Below are positions 9,108 through 16,689 of a DNA stretch of 64,000 nucleotides, in pieces. Below the pieces are notes generated by a model. The model had not been told where the DNA came from and ran no database searches. It saw only the letters and a program-made list of their open reading frames with translations. The DNA comes from Thalassobium sp. R2A62 (lineage in GTDB: Bacteria; Pseudomonadota; Alphaproteobacteria; Rhodobacterales; Rhodobacteraceae), in the NCBI RefSeq assembly GCF_000161835.1, contig NZ_GG697169.2, forward strand, positions 1,606,418 through 1,670,417, in the 5' to 3' direction. The first letter of the stretch is position 1. Each line of letters starts with the position of its first letter. The translations under genes and the position numbers were made by a program.

Positions 9108-9123
9108 CCATTTATGGCCAACC

Positions 9124-9236
9124 TGCGACCTTCATAGTGTGTGAAGAAGTTGAGCCGTTGCGAAGATTGATGCCCTTACATCAGGAAGCAAGTCTGCCGC
9201 TTGCTACAAGAGGCCGAGGGCTAACAGCTCCCAGCC
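9124..9236 (-). repeat. Conserved 3' flank of Hint paralog 3 (copy D1)
   Basis: This stretch, containing TGCGACCTTCATAG, GATTGATGCCCTTAC and CAAGAGGCCGAGGG, recurs with small changes at 12159-12274. It spans the downstream flank and the last codons of Hint paralog 3 (stop at 9221-9223). The second copy has no Hint gene attached. Confidence 0.65.
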
Positions 9237-10885
9237 ATATACGCGCCAAGCAGCTTGCCCTCTTTATGCTTGAGGCTCATGCGGGCGGCGGGGCCGTAGT
9301 CGTTGAGGGTGCCGTCAGCAAGCTGTGGGAAGAGCGTGAGGATTTCATCCCGTGTGGCTTGATCCAAGGCTGTCCAGCCCTGTTGGCCCGGGTGGAAGCT
9401 CTCAGAAGCGCAGCCTTCAGCGTAGATAATCTCGTGGGTATCAAACAGCATGTGGAAATACTCCACATCCCCCCCTTCGTCACGCAGGATAGAGTGGTCA
9501 TTTACCAGAGACTTGGCTGTGGCCAGCACTTCAAGTTCACCAAAGAGCATCTCTGCCTGCCAGCCTTGCAGGAGCATACGGTGCTGTGGGCTGACACGTA
9601 GGTCACGGTCATTCCCGAGAGCACCCTTGCGGATCAGGATGGGGGCAAGATCGCCTGTAGCTGCTCGTTTGGACGACCCGATCCAGCGTATGGGCTGATA
9701 CCCGTGGTCCATCGTCAGTACCATGTCGCCAGCAGCAAGCTCTTCAATCGGGCGCTCGCCTTGATTGGTCTTGATCAGGGTGCCACGGGTGAAGCAGACT
9801 GGCGGACTTGCATAGTTGCCCACGAGGAAATTCGTGTTTCCGTCCTCCAGAAAGTCATCAAAATCCCCGTCAGAGTTGAAATCGAACTGTTCCTTGGTGG
9901 AAAATGTACCAGAGCCAGAAGTTCCAATTCCACTATTGGGCGCTACAAAAAGTTGGTCGAAGCTCGGACCGCCGTTCTGCGGTTGCATGATATTTGCGGA
10001 CGTAAAGTTCACATAACCGTCGCCCAAACCACTGAGACTGGTTTGAACATTTGCGGTTTGACCAGGGTTTTGAGGCGCATAGTTATATTTTACCGTGCCA
10101 GCCAAGTAGTCTGCGTAGCTATCATAGACGGTCACATCAGCCAGACCCGTATTGCTCGTCGGACTGATCTCGCCATTGGCATCGACCTGGTTGACCTTCA
10201 GGACAACGATGTCGTCATCTTGGAAAACACTCTGCGCATTAACAGTGATTTGGCCTTGGCCTTGATAGCCAGCAGAAGAATTGGCGTTTACGACTGGACT
10301 TTTTGCAACGTCGGCTCCGCTTACAATTATTTCGGTCGTAGAGTGGCTGCCGTCTGGTACTGGTGGGGTGCTAACCAGGGGCGGTTGCGAGCTGCCTTGG
10401 TCCGGCGCTCCGTCAAATTCGGAATAGGCGTAGCCTTGGGTATCGCCGAACTTGTCTGGCGATACCCTATTGTTATTGTCCGTCGCAATAAAAGTTAAAC
10501 TATCCCCATCCGAGACAGGGAATGGGTAGGCTAAATATATTGCACCGAGGGCGGAGCCTCCAAAGCCAACAAGCTGTGCAAACCCTGCGTCACCTGATGT
10601 GTCGTTTATAACTTCAACTTGGCCGATGGCATTGATTTGAGTCCCTGCGGAGTAAGTAGTCCCATCCAATGTAACCGCATCGGTCAAGACCGCATTCGCC
10701 CCAGTCTCTGCGAAATTCTGACCTCCAAAATCTTCGAAAACACTATCGTCATCAGTAATTGTGACGGAAACTCCGTCGTCTGAAAAAGTTGCTGTCCCGC
10801 CAGTATCATACGCGCCCATTAAGCCACTGCTTGCAACGCCGGGCATTTGAGATAATGGATATAACCTTATCGTATAATCGGACAT
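9221..10885 (-). CDS. Hint-domain protein, paralog 3
   Basis: A 554-residue protein. Its N-terminal module (MSDYTIRLYPLSQMPG ... DTQGYAYSEFD, about 1-170) is homologous to that of paralog 2, including SVTITDDDSVFED near residue 45. A unique Gln/Asn/Gly-rich middle (about 170-365) ends FDFNSDGDFDDFLEDGNTNF, which resembles a Ca-binding Asp loop. The Hint domain starts VCFTRGTLIKTNQGERPIEE with the SPQHRMLL motif. The linker module shared by paralogs 1 and 2 is missing. The start has a strong TTAGGAGG site 6 bases upstream, the clearest of the three. Exported, self-cleaving protein by inference; role unknown. Confidence 0.85.
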   Translation of the reverse strand: MSDYTIRLYPLSQMPGVASSGLMGAYDTGGTATFSDDGVSVTITDDDSVFEDFGGQNFAETGANAVLTDAVTLDGTTYSAGTQINAIGQVEVINDTSGDAGFAQLVGFGGSALGAIYLAYPFPVSDGDSLTFIATDNNNRVSPDKFGDTQGYAYSEFDGAPDQGSSQPPLVSTPPVPDGSHSTTEIIVSGADVAKSPVVNANSSAGYQGQGQITVNAQSVFQDDDIVVLKVNQVDANGEISPTSNTGLADVTVYDSYADYLAGTVKYNYAPQNPGQTANVQTSLSGLGDGYVNFTSANIMQPQNGGPSFDQLFVAPNSGIGTSGSGTFSTKEQFDFNSDGDFDDFLEDGNTNFLVGNYASPPVCFTRGTLIKTNQGERPIEELAAGDMVLTMDHGYQPIRWIGSSKRAATGDLAPILIRKGALGNDRDLRVSPQHRMLLQGWQAEMLFGELEVLATAKSLVNDHSILRDEGGDVEYFHMLFDTHEIIYAEGCASESFHPGQQGWTALDQATRDEILTLFPQLADGTLNDYGPAARMSLKHKEGKLLGAYMAGSC

Positions 10886-10937
10886 TTTTGCCTCCTAATG
10901 AGCTTGTGCGCGCTTTCTCCTCTTGGTCAGAGAATAA

Positions 10938-11144
10938 AACAGCACTCCCGCCCTAAGCCAAGACTCCTTCGAATAGGTTAAGTATCTAAATGGATGCAAT
11001 TGGGCCTGTTACGCGCCCTAAACTATCACTTTCCAAGCGACTGTTTTCATTGGGGAAACAATGCGTGATGCGACAGGGCGCAAATCACGAATGAGGCCGC
11101 TGCTTTGTGTTCATCTTCAGCCCAACATAATTTACGGACACGTC
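10938..11144 (-). repeat. Upstream repeat copy R3 (long form)
   Basis: Third copy, about 50 bases upstream of Hint paralog 3. Besides the common core it has a second block (GCAAATCACGAATGAGGC ... TTTACGGACACGTCC) that is also found in R4 but not in R1 or R2. It ends abruptly where the ankyrin fragment at 11145 begins. Confidence 0.72.
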
Positions 11145-11351
11145 CTATTCTTTAGCTAAGTCGAAGGATGTTTCACCTTCATCATTAACAGCGTTCCCAT
11201 CAGTACTAGCGGCTAGGAGTATAATCATGACTTCGGGATTTTCGTTATACTGAGCAGCCGTGTGAGGCGGTGTGCCTCTATTTTTATCTCGAGCATTCAC
11301 GCTTGATTCAGAGTTCAGGTAGTCAGCGACAGTTTCCGAAGCCGCAACTTC
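11145..11351 (-). pseudogene. Ankyrin-repeat gene fragment
   Basis: On the minus strand, an open stretch between stops reads as two ankyrin repeats (VNARDKNRGTPPHTAAQ and NAVNDEGETSFDLAK). It has no start codon. It is homologous at DNA level to the C-terminal part of the intact ankyrin gene at 18919-19734 (compare the VNDDGETPFDIAK region there). The PLH of the repeat motif is changed to PPH and further substitutions have accumulated. It is a decayed partial duplicate joined to repeat R3. Confidence 0.7.
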
Positions 11352-11404
11352 CTAAAATTGTTCCCTCACTTTCCTGTCTTATGCACACAGCCATCAGCCA
11401 TTGA

Positions 11405-12073
11405 TCATTCTTTCTGCTGACTCATGAAAGCCTCAATAAATGTCGGAACATCCGCATCTTTAGGCACCTTAACCAATAAGTGTGCTGGCCTGTCATCTCG
11501 GTCTCTTGCTGATATTGCTGCCGTGCCAGCCACCTCGGGAGAATAGCTAGTCCCCGCTGCTGTGGAGTAACTTTGCATTACCTTCCCAAGATAACCATGT
11601 GCGCTATCAGATACTGATGCATTCGGATCTGTGATATCAACCTCTTCAACAAAGGTTAGCCCCCCAGATGGAACGCCGGTGGCAGAGTCAGTATTTGTGT
11701 TGTTGTACAAGTTTTTCGTTAGCTTATCGTAGAAAGTCGCACTAGCACTGGATTTGGAGTAAATCTGCTCTGAGATTGCGCTATTAGTCGCTCCAACAAT
11801 AAAGAGCCGCGTGATTGTATCGGAAGACCACGGAATCTCTGGTGTCCCTGGAACCGCGGGTGTAGCTGGCCTACTGCTTCGGCCCACTGCATCAAAGAAT
11901 ATACCACCCCTCCAGATGTGGTCTCTAACAATATCAACATCGACGTAGGTGTTACTCCAAGTAGACTTCCCATCGTATTGGGAGAACAGTATGTGCTCTG
12001 CTGAAGCGATTGCCCCAAACGATAGGCAGAAGACTATAGAAAGGGCTGTAAGCGGTTTTTTTGAATAGCTCAT
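11405..12073 (-). CDS. Secreted protein of unknown function
   Basis: A 222-residue protein with a Sec signal peptide (MSYSKKPLTALSIVFCLSFGA, cleavage likely after IASA near residue 25). The mature part is Ser/Thr-rich, has a Pro/Ala stretch (RPATPAVPGTPEIP) and ends DADVPTFIEAFMSQQKE. No catalytic motif or known domain is recognised. It lies within the Hint region on the same strand and upstream of it are the D2 flank and repeat R4. Confidence 0.7.
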   Translation of the reverse strand: MSYSKKPLTALSIVFCLSFGAIASAEHILFSQYDGKSTWSNTYVDVDIVRDHIWRGGIFFDAVGRSSRPATPAVPGTPEIPWSSDTITRLFIVGATNSAISEQIYSKSSASATFYDKLTKNLYNNTNTDSATGVPSGGLTFVEEVDITDPNASVSDSAHGYLGKVMQSYSTAAGTSYSPEVAGTAAISARDRDDRPAHLLVKVPKDADVPTFIEAFMSQQKE

Positions 12074-12158
12074 AATAGTTCTGCTCCTGATCTGAAGGCG
12101 TGGCAGATACCCCAGCCTGTGCGGTAAATGTTGACGCAGTGCGTCGTTAAGCTTGACG

Positions 12159-12274
12159 TGCGACCTTCATAGGTCACGAAGCAATTGCGTCGTTGCGAAC
12201 GATTGATGCCCTTACTACCAGCAGCAATACTGCCTCTTGTTTCAAGAGGCCGAGGGTTAACAGTTGCCAGCTAT
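12159..12274 (-). repeat. 3' flank copy D2: remnant of a fourth Hint gene
   Basis: Homologous to 9124-9236. The minus-strand reading of its inner end gives IAGNC followed by a stop, matching the MAGSC-stop terminus of Hint paralog 3. So the flank and last few codons of a fourth Hint gene remain here, while repeat R4 (its former upstream region) lies only about 85 bases away at 12358. The body of the gene is gone. Confidence 0.55.
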
Positions 12275-12357
12275 TTCTGAAGCACGGAGCTCTCCAGCTT
12301 CTAGTACTCAACGCGCCAATGACATCGGCGTCAGCATGGTATGGGCATATTGATAAA

Positions 12358-12563
12358 AGAGGCCCCAGCGTTAACCAACGACTCCTACGCATATGTTAAG
12401 TGTCCAAAAGTATATAATTGGGCCTGTTACGCGCCCTAAACTGTTACTTTCCCAGAGACTGTTTTCATTGGGGAACCAATGCGTGAGGTGGCGAGACGCA
12501 AATCACGAACGAGGCAGTTGCTTTGTGCCCATCGTCAGACCGACACGATTTACGGGCACGTCC
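12358..12563 (-). repeat. Upstream repeat copy R4 (long form, no Hint gene)
   Basis: Fourth copy of the repeat: CCAGCGTTAACCAACGACTC, TTACGCGCCCTAAACTGTTA, GACTGTTTTCATTGGGGA, then GCAAATCACGAACGAGGC and TTTACGGGCACGTCC as in R3. Unlike R1-R3 it is not followed by a Hint gene but by the D2 remnant and, further on, the secreted-protein gene at 12073. Confidence 0.7.
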
Positions 12564-12588
12564 ATTTTTTTACGGGCACGTCCATTTT
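12549..12588. repeat. Tandem 20-bp duplication
   Basis: TTTACGGGCACGTCCATTTT occurs twice head to tail with a period of exactly 20 bases, at the outer end of repeat R4. R3 has only one, imperfect copy. It may be two half-sites of a binding site or a slippage product. Confidence 0.75.
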
Positions 12589-12608
12589 TAATGACACAAA
12601 ATGGTGCC

Positions 12609-12638
12609 ACTCACGGGAAGTTTGAAATTCCCGTGAGT
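12609..12638. other. Strong inverted repeat
   Basis: ACTCACGGGAA and TTCCCGTGAGT form a perfect 11-bp stem with an 8-base loop. No T run follows on either strand, so it is either an RNA processing hairpin or a structural boundary between the accessory region and the blaR1-type gene. Confidence 0.5.
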
Positions 12639-12675
12639 TTGCACGTTAAAAGCTTAGATTTCGACGAAAATGGAC

Positions 12676-12712
12676 GTAAAAACAAAAACCTGCCAGCTTT
12701 TCAGCTGACAGG
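12676..12712 (-). terminator. Rho-independent terminator of the blaI-blaR1 operon
   Basis: On the minus strand, CCTGTCAGCT-GAAA-AGCTGGCAGG (one mismatch in a 10-bp stem) is followed directly by TTTTTGTTTTT. It is located 61 bases past the stop of the M56 peptidase gene. Confidence 0.8.
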
Positions 12713-12772
12713 ATTCAGAAGTCTATGTCCTACAGTACGGAATGGCTCCAGGCTTCTGCCGCGCCCTTTTCT

Positions 12773-13885
12773 TTACCAGCTACGCTGGGCCAAGGTATTC
12801 AGCTGATTGATCCGCTCTAAGTTCACGACTGTGGACAGCATGATCCGCTCATGGCTCCAATCCGCAGGCTTAGAAAGCGAGGTCGCAGCCCCAACAATCG
12901 CAACACTTAGGCATGCGGAAAGGGCGAGACCCACCCATTTTGTTTCCCGCGCTGGTCGATCAACATCATACGCGATTTCCAAAATCCGCGACATCATCAT
13001 CGACTTGCGCCCGCGCCAAAACATCGGCCGCCCAGTCAGGGCTACGCCAAAAGCAGAAGGTTGGCGGGCTTGTTTTCTTGATGACTTCGCAACCGACAAC
13101 AACCGAAGCGCATAGCTATGCGCATCCAGTAGATGCCGTGCCAGATACGCACGATCGCAAGCAAGCTCGCCTAGTTTGCGCACCCGTCCAGCCATGTACC
13201 AATACCCGGGGTTCAGCACATAGATCAATGACATCAAAGACATCAGCACCTCTGCTGTCACGTCACCTTGGCGGACGTGCTGCAATTCATGACCTAGCGC
13301 CATAGAAACCGCAGCTCGGTCGTTCATCATTTCCTTTGGTAAAACTACATAATGACGCCAAGGCCCCCGTGTCGAAAACGGCACACTGATCCCAGACGCC
13401 GCGATAACCTTCAACCGCTTGGTTTCGCGAATAACTACACCACCCGCGATAGCACGGCGGATCCGGTTATAGTTCAGCGCCAAATATCCAATCCGCATGA
13501 CCATCGCTGCCAGAAAAATGGCCAAGATGGCTTGGCCGATCAGACTTTGCCCCGAAGCAATGTCCTTCACCCAAGATGAGCGGAACTCAACAATGCTGTT
13601 CATCTCAATCGCGCTGATAGAGATATTGCCCTTTAGATATTGGGCAACAACAGCATCGGTCGCATTAATCGGCACCGCGTAAGGCGTGGCCATGATAAGC
13701 GGCAGAACCAGCGGCAAAAGCAGCACGCTTGCGCAGACTGAGTAACCAACCCGTCTCCGCGTTTGAAAGTGTCGTCGTTGGCCCGTCAGGGCATAGCAAA
13801 GTTCAAATACAGCATAAATCAACGCAGCCATAAGGACCATCATATGGCCCCAGACCACCCCCCCTACGATATCATGAGCTGTCAT
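12773..13885 (-). CDS. M56 family metallopeptidase, BlaR1-like
   Basis: A 370-residue membrane protein with N-terminal helices (about 12-32, 48-70, 118-138) and an M56-type zinc peptidase domain. The catalytic motif is HELQH (His199, Glu200, His203) in MALGHELQHVRQGDV. Unlike classical BlaR1 there is no C-terminal penicillin-binding sensor domain; the C-terminus has one further helix (GLALSACLSVAIVGAA). It overlaps the upstream regulator by 14 bases. In the BlaR1/MecR1 family the peptidase inactivates the partner BlaI-type repressor; the inducing signal here is unknown and no beta-lactamase is adjacent. Confidence 0.82.
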   Translation of the reverse strand: MTAHDIVGGVVWGHMMVLMAALIYAVFELCYALTGQRRHFQTRRRVGYSVCASVLLLPLVLPLIMATPYAVPINATDAVVAQYLKGNISISAIEMNSIVEFRSSWVKDIASGQSLIGQAILAIFLAAMVMRIGYLALNYNRIRRAIAGGVVIRETKRLKVIAASGISVPFSTRGPWRHYVVLPKEMMNDRAAVSMALGHELQHVRQGDVTAEVLMSLMSLIYVLNPGYWYMAGRVRKLGELACDRAYLARHLLDAHSYALRLLSVAKSSRKQARQPSAFGVALTGRPMFWRGRKSMMMSRILEIAYDVDRPARETKWVGLALSACLSVAIVGAATSLSKPADWSHERIMLSTVVNLERINQLNTLAQRSW

Positions 13886-14267
13886 CTTTCCCGATCCTCG
13901 TGTCGATGATCTGTTTGATCTCTTGGATCATTTCATCCGTCAGTTCACCATCATCCACCAGTCGCGCAACAAGCGCTGTCGGTGTTCCTCCAAACAGTGA
14001 ATTCGACAGATTTTTCAAAGAACGGCCCTCATAGTCGCTCTTCTTTATCGCGGGCGCATAATAGAATGTGCGCTCCCGTCGTTCTGATGTTGCAAATCCC
14101 TTATCCTCGAGAATTTTCATCATCGTGGCAATGGATGTATAAGCGCGCTCTGTTCCGTCGGACAAAGCTGCCATAATATGCCTGACCGTTCCGGATTTGA
14201 TTTTCCAGAGAACTATCATGAGTTCGAGCTCAACATCCGTGAGCATTTCCGTACGTCTACGCGCCAA
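13872..14267 (-). CDS. BlaI/MecI/CopY family transcriptional repressor
   Basis: A 131-residue winged-helix repressor. The N-terminal DNA-binding part contains LTDVELELMIVLWKIKSGTVRHIMAAL ... AYTSIATMMKILEDKGF, the hallmark of BlaI/MecI proteins. The C-terminal part (LVDDGELTDEMIQEIKQII) is the dimerisation helix. The start could be the internal Met eight codons in (MLTDVELEL), as the family usually begins there. It forms an operon with the M56 peptidase. Two palindromes upstream are candidate operators. Confidence 0.85.
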   Translation of the reverse strand: MARRRTEMLTDVELELMIVLWKIKSGTVRHIMAALSDGTERAYTSIATMMKILEDKGFATSERRERTFYYAPAIKKSDYEGRSLKNLSNSLFGGTPTALVARLVDDGELTDEMIQEIKQIIDTRIGKDDSS

Positions 14268-14348
14268 AAATACAATCCCTTAGCAAAGTTTATTAATTCT
14301 TTAGTACATCGGGGCCAGCGCTTGCGTCAAATGATTACTCCCCTTTTA

Positions 14349-14383
14349 AAGTTGCAACTTCTATCAACTAATAAATTAGTTGA
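14349..14383. promoter_or_regulatory. Paired palindromes, candidate BlaI-type operator
   Basis: Two neighbouring inverted repeats lie 80-115 bases upstream of the repressor gene: AAGTTGCAACTT (14349-14360) and TCAACTAATAAATTAGTTGA (14364-14383, perfect 9-bp arms). They share the element AGTTG / CAACT. An autoregulatory repressor site is the simplest reading, though neither matches the TACA(N4)TGTA core of staphylococcal BlaI sites. Confidence 0.5.
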
Positions 14384-14441
14384 CGAGCGAAGCGTCCCTA
14401 TGATCGAAGATGTTGAGCAGCCCCACTTGAATGGTCTATTT

Positions 14442-14546
14442 TCAACATTTATCGCACAAGCTGGAGGCGGTGGGGTCCAGCTCGGACACAAACCCCTGCT
14501 CGTTCCTCATTGCTTCATCGATGTTGTTAAACGCGTTTTCGTCCAT
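14442..14546 (-). CDS. Possible 34-residue peptide gene
   Basis: An ATG-TGA frame on the minus strand encodes 34 residues: MDENAFNNIDEAMRNEQG at the start and PTASSLCDKC at the end. The sequence is acidic, has no hydrophobic signal, and both Cys are in the last four residues. A weak purine stretch (GGTAGG) precedes the ATG. It lies about 175 bases upstream of the BlaI-type gene on the same strand, in an otherwise geneless 670-base gap. It could be a regulatory peptide, a modified-peptide precursor, or chance. No homolog is recognised. Confidence 0.35.
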   Translation of the reverse strand: MDENAFNNIDEAMRNEQGFVSELDPTASSLCDKC

Positions 14547-14939
14547 GCTCAGCCTACCATTTTTTTAGGTACAGCTGTCGGACGCTTGGGTCATAACAAT
14601 CCTCAAAGGCCCTGCACCTATAGGGTCATAATGCCTTTCGGAGTTGGCCGGTTCTCAACTGGGGTCTTGATATTGGACCGCTTACAGCCGCCGGAGCCGG
14701 AATGTAGCACATGGTGGTTGTTAAACAAGTTTCCGCATTTTCCTCATTGACCCCATATCCCTAAGTTTATATATATTTCAATATGTTAGAAGAAAACCCT
14801 ACCATCCCAGCCAGCGATTTCAAAAATTTGATGTTAGACGCCGTGCCCAACGCTACACCTTGGGTGTAGTTGGCTGTCGATCACGACAGTTCGATGCCAA
14901 TCACATTACTGAATCGCGCCACCGATCACTCGCTTGAAT
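14547..14939. other. Gap without recognised gene
   Basis: Nothing convincing is coded here. GGGTCATAA occurs twice (about 14588 and 14623). A plus-strand open frame running from 14178 to 14750 overlaps the repressor gene antisense and has no ribosome site, so it is not called. Confidence 0.5.
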
Positions 14940-16673
14940 TCAAATCGCTTGGCGAAGCTCGTCCAGTGCAATCTCGATTTTCGAGGTAAGCTCGAGCCCT
15001 TTAGCCGCAGGGGGCTTATCTAGCTCAATCTGGCGTGCGTATGCTGCAACATCCGCGAACCCCAGAACCAATGCCGACCCTTTGATAGAGTGCGCCTCAG
15101 CGATCGCTGTTTTGGAATCATTTTGATGGATTGCGTCGACAATTATCTCAGTCCGTTGTGCGGCGTCATCGACAAATTTCTTCGTCAAATCCAAAATCAC
15201 ATCTTCCGAAAACATCTCTTTCATTTCAGCCAAAACCGTTGGCGACATCCTTGAAAGGATCGTGCCATCTTGGATGTTCGCGACCGTACTCTCTTGGGCT
15301 GTTGCGAATGAGGGTTTCACAGGTTGGTTACGCAGAGCCGTCTCTAACGCATGTTTGAGTTCCTGAAACGGAATAGGCTTTGACAGTACCGTATCAATTC
15401 CGACCAATTCGACCTCGTCTTGGATCGCATCCATAACGTGCGCAGTCAGCGCCAAGATCGGTGGCATGTCGGCATCTTGCCACTTCAGGCAAATTTGCCG
15501 TGTCGCCTCGAGCCCGTCCATCTCTGGCATCGCGACATCCATCAAGACCAAGTCAAACTTTTCTGGGTCAAACTTTTCAAACGCAATGCGACCGTTCTCA
15601 GCCAACTCAGGAACAACGCCCATGCGTTTCAGATAGGTAAGCAGCAGCTTTTGATTGATGATGTTATCTTCTGCAATCAGCACCCGCATTCCTTCGAGAG
15701 GACTGCTTTGAATTGGTTCAGGGATCACGCCGGCGGAATCTTTGACCGGCTTCGACTGCTCAATGACAGTCACGGGTAGCTCGAACCAAAACGTCGAACC
15801 CTTACCTAGAACGCTCTCAACACCCATGGTGCCGCCACATCCTTCGAGGATACGTTTACAGATCGCTAGGCCAAGCCCGGACCCCTGCGCCGCTGCAGTC
15901 AGAGGATTAGAGATTTGCGAAAAATCCTTAAATATGTTTGGAATGCTGTCTTCAGCGATACCCACACCAAAATCTTCGATCTCAACACGCAACAGAGCCC
16001 CTTTTTTGTGATCCGATGCACTCGCTCTGATCAGAACAGGGCCGTCTTCTGAATATCTCACTGCGTTCGAGACAAGGTTTGAAATCACCTGCCGAATACG
16101 GGTTCCGTCACCAAGGAAGAGGTGAGGTACATCAGCTGTGATTTTCGCGACGATCGTCCTGTCTGCCGGTTTGTCCGTCGATACGGCCAGCATTCGAACG
16201 CTCTCGACCAACGCGCGCACGTCGACACCCTCTTCTTTAATAACGAAGACACCGGCCTCCATCTTGGAAAAATCCAAGACATCATTCACAATCCGGCTCA
16301 GCCCTTTTCCCGCAAGCGCAGCGTAGCTCAGAAATTCAAGTTTCGAGGCGTCATTCTCGTCCATCGCCAAGAGATCAATCATCCCCAACATACCCCCGAG
16401 AGGGGTGCGGATTTCATGGCTCATAGTTGCGACAAACCGGCTCTTGGCTTTGCCGGCAGCTTCGGCCTGTCGCAGCGCTTCTTCCAGTTCTTTGGTGCGC
16501 TCGATAACCGCAGCTTCCAACCCAGCAGAATGCGCGCTTAGCTCTTGGTTGGCGAGGTAGAGCATACGGCTCTTTTCCTCGAGCAACCGCTCAGCTTCGG
16601 CGCGGGCGTTTTGTTCGCGCGCATATCGTATTCGCGACACACGATCATCTGCTGGATTATCCGAGCTGTCCAT
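14940..16673 (-). CDS. Hybrid sensor histidine kinase with receiver and HPt domains (H-NOX-associated)
   Basis: A 577-residue cytosolic kinase. Order: N-terminal coiled coil (about 15-80), HisKA with the phospho-acceptor in MSHEIRTP (His86), HATPase with N box SNLVSNAVRY and G boxes DFGVG and GSGLGLA (about 185-300), receiver domain (about 330-445) with acceptor Asp379 in LVLMDVAMP, and a C-terminal HPt domain with AHSIKGSAL (His528). No transmembrane or PAS sensor domain exists, so input probably comes from the H-NOX protein encoded 16 bases upstream. This matches the known H-NOX/HahK nitric-oxide phosphorelays. No output regulator is encoded nearby. Confidence 0.9.
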   Translation of the reverse strand: MDSSDNPADDRVSRIRYAREQNARAEAERLLEEKSRMLYLANQELSAHSAGLEAAVIERTKELEEALRQAEAAGKAKSRFVATMSHEIRTPLGGMLGMIDLLAMDENDASKLEFLSYAALAGKGLSRIVNDVLDFSKMEAGVFVIKEEGVDVRALVESVRMLAVSTDKPADRTIVAKITADVPHLFLGDGTRIRQVISNLVSNAVRYSEDGPVLIRASASDHKKGALLRVEIEDFGVGIAEDSIPNIFKDFSQISNPLTAAAQGSGLGLAICKRILEGCGGTMGVESVLGKGSTFWFELPVTVIEQSKPVKDSAGVIPEPIQSSPLEGMRVLIAEDNIINQKLLLTYLKRMGVVPELAENGRIAFEKFDPEKFDLVLMDVAMPEMDGLEATRQICLKWQDADMPPILALTAHVMDAIQDEVELVGIDTVLSKPIPFQELKHALETALRNQPVKPSFATAQESTVANIQDGTILSRMSPTVLAEMKEMFSEDVILDLTKKFVDDAAQRTEIIVDAIHQNDSKTAIAEAHSIKGSALVLGFADVAAYARQIELDKPPAAKGLELTSKIEIALDELRQAI

Positions 16674-16689
16674 AACTTAACAATTCATT

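Noticed and set aside
8833-9111. Minus-strand frame of 92 codons between Hint paralogs 2 and 3
   Set aside because: Half of it lies in the repeat R2, which is non-coding in the other copies; no ribosome site and no conserved frame among repeat copies.
4009-9698. Large plus-strand frames opposite the Hint domains (for example 3937-4356, 6668-7003, 9137-9601)
   Set aside because: They recur only because the Hint DNA is nearly identical in three copies; they are antisense shadows of an evident protein domain.
14178-14750. Plus-strand frame of 190 codons opposite the BlaI-type gene
   Set aside because: It runs antisense to a clear repressor gene, has no ribosome site, and shows no recognisable protein pattern.
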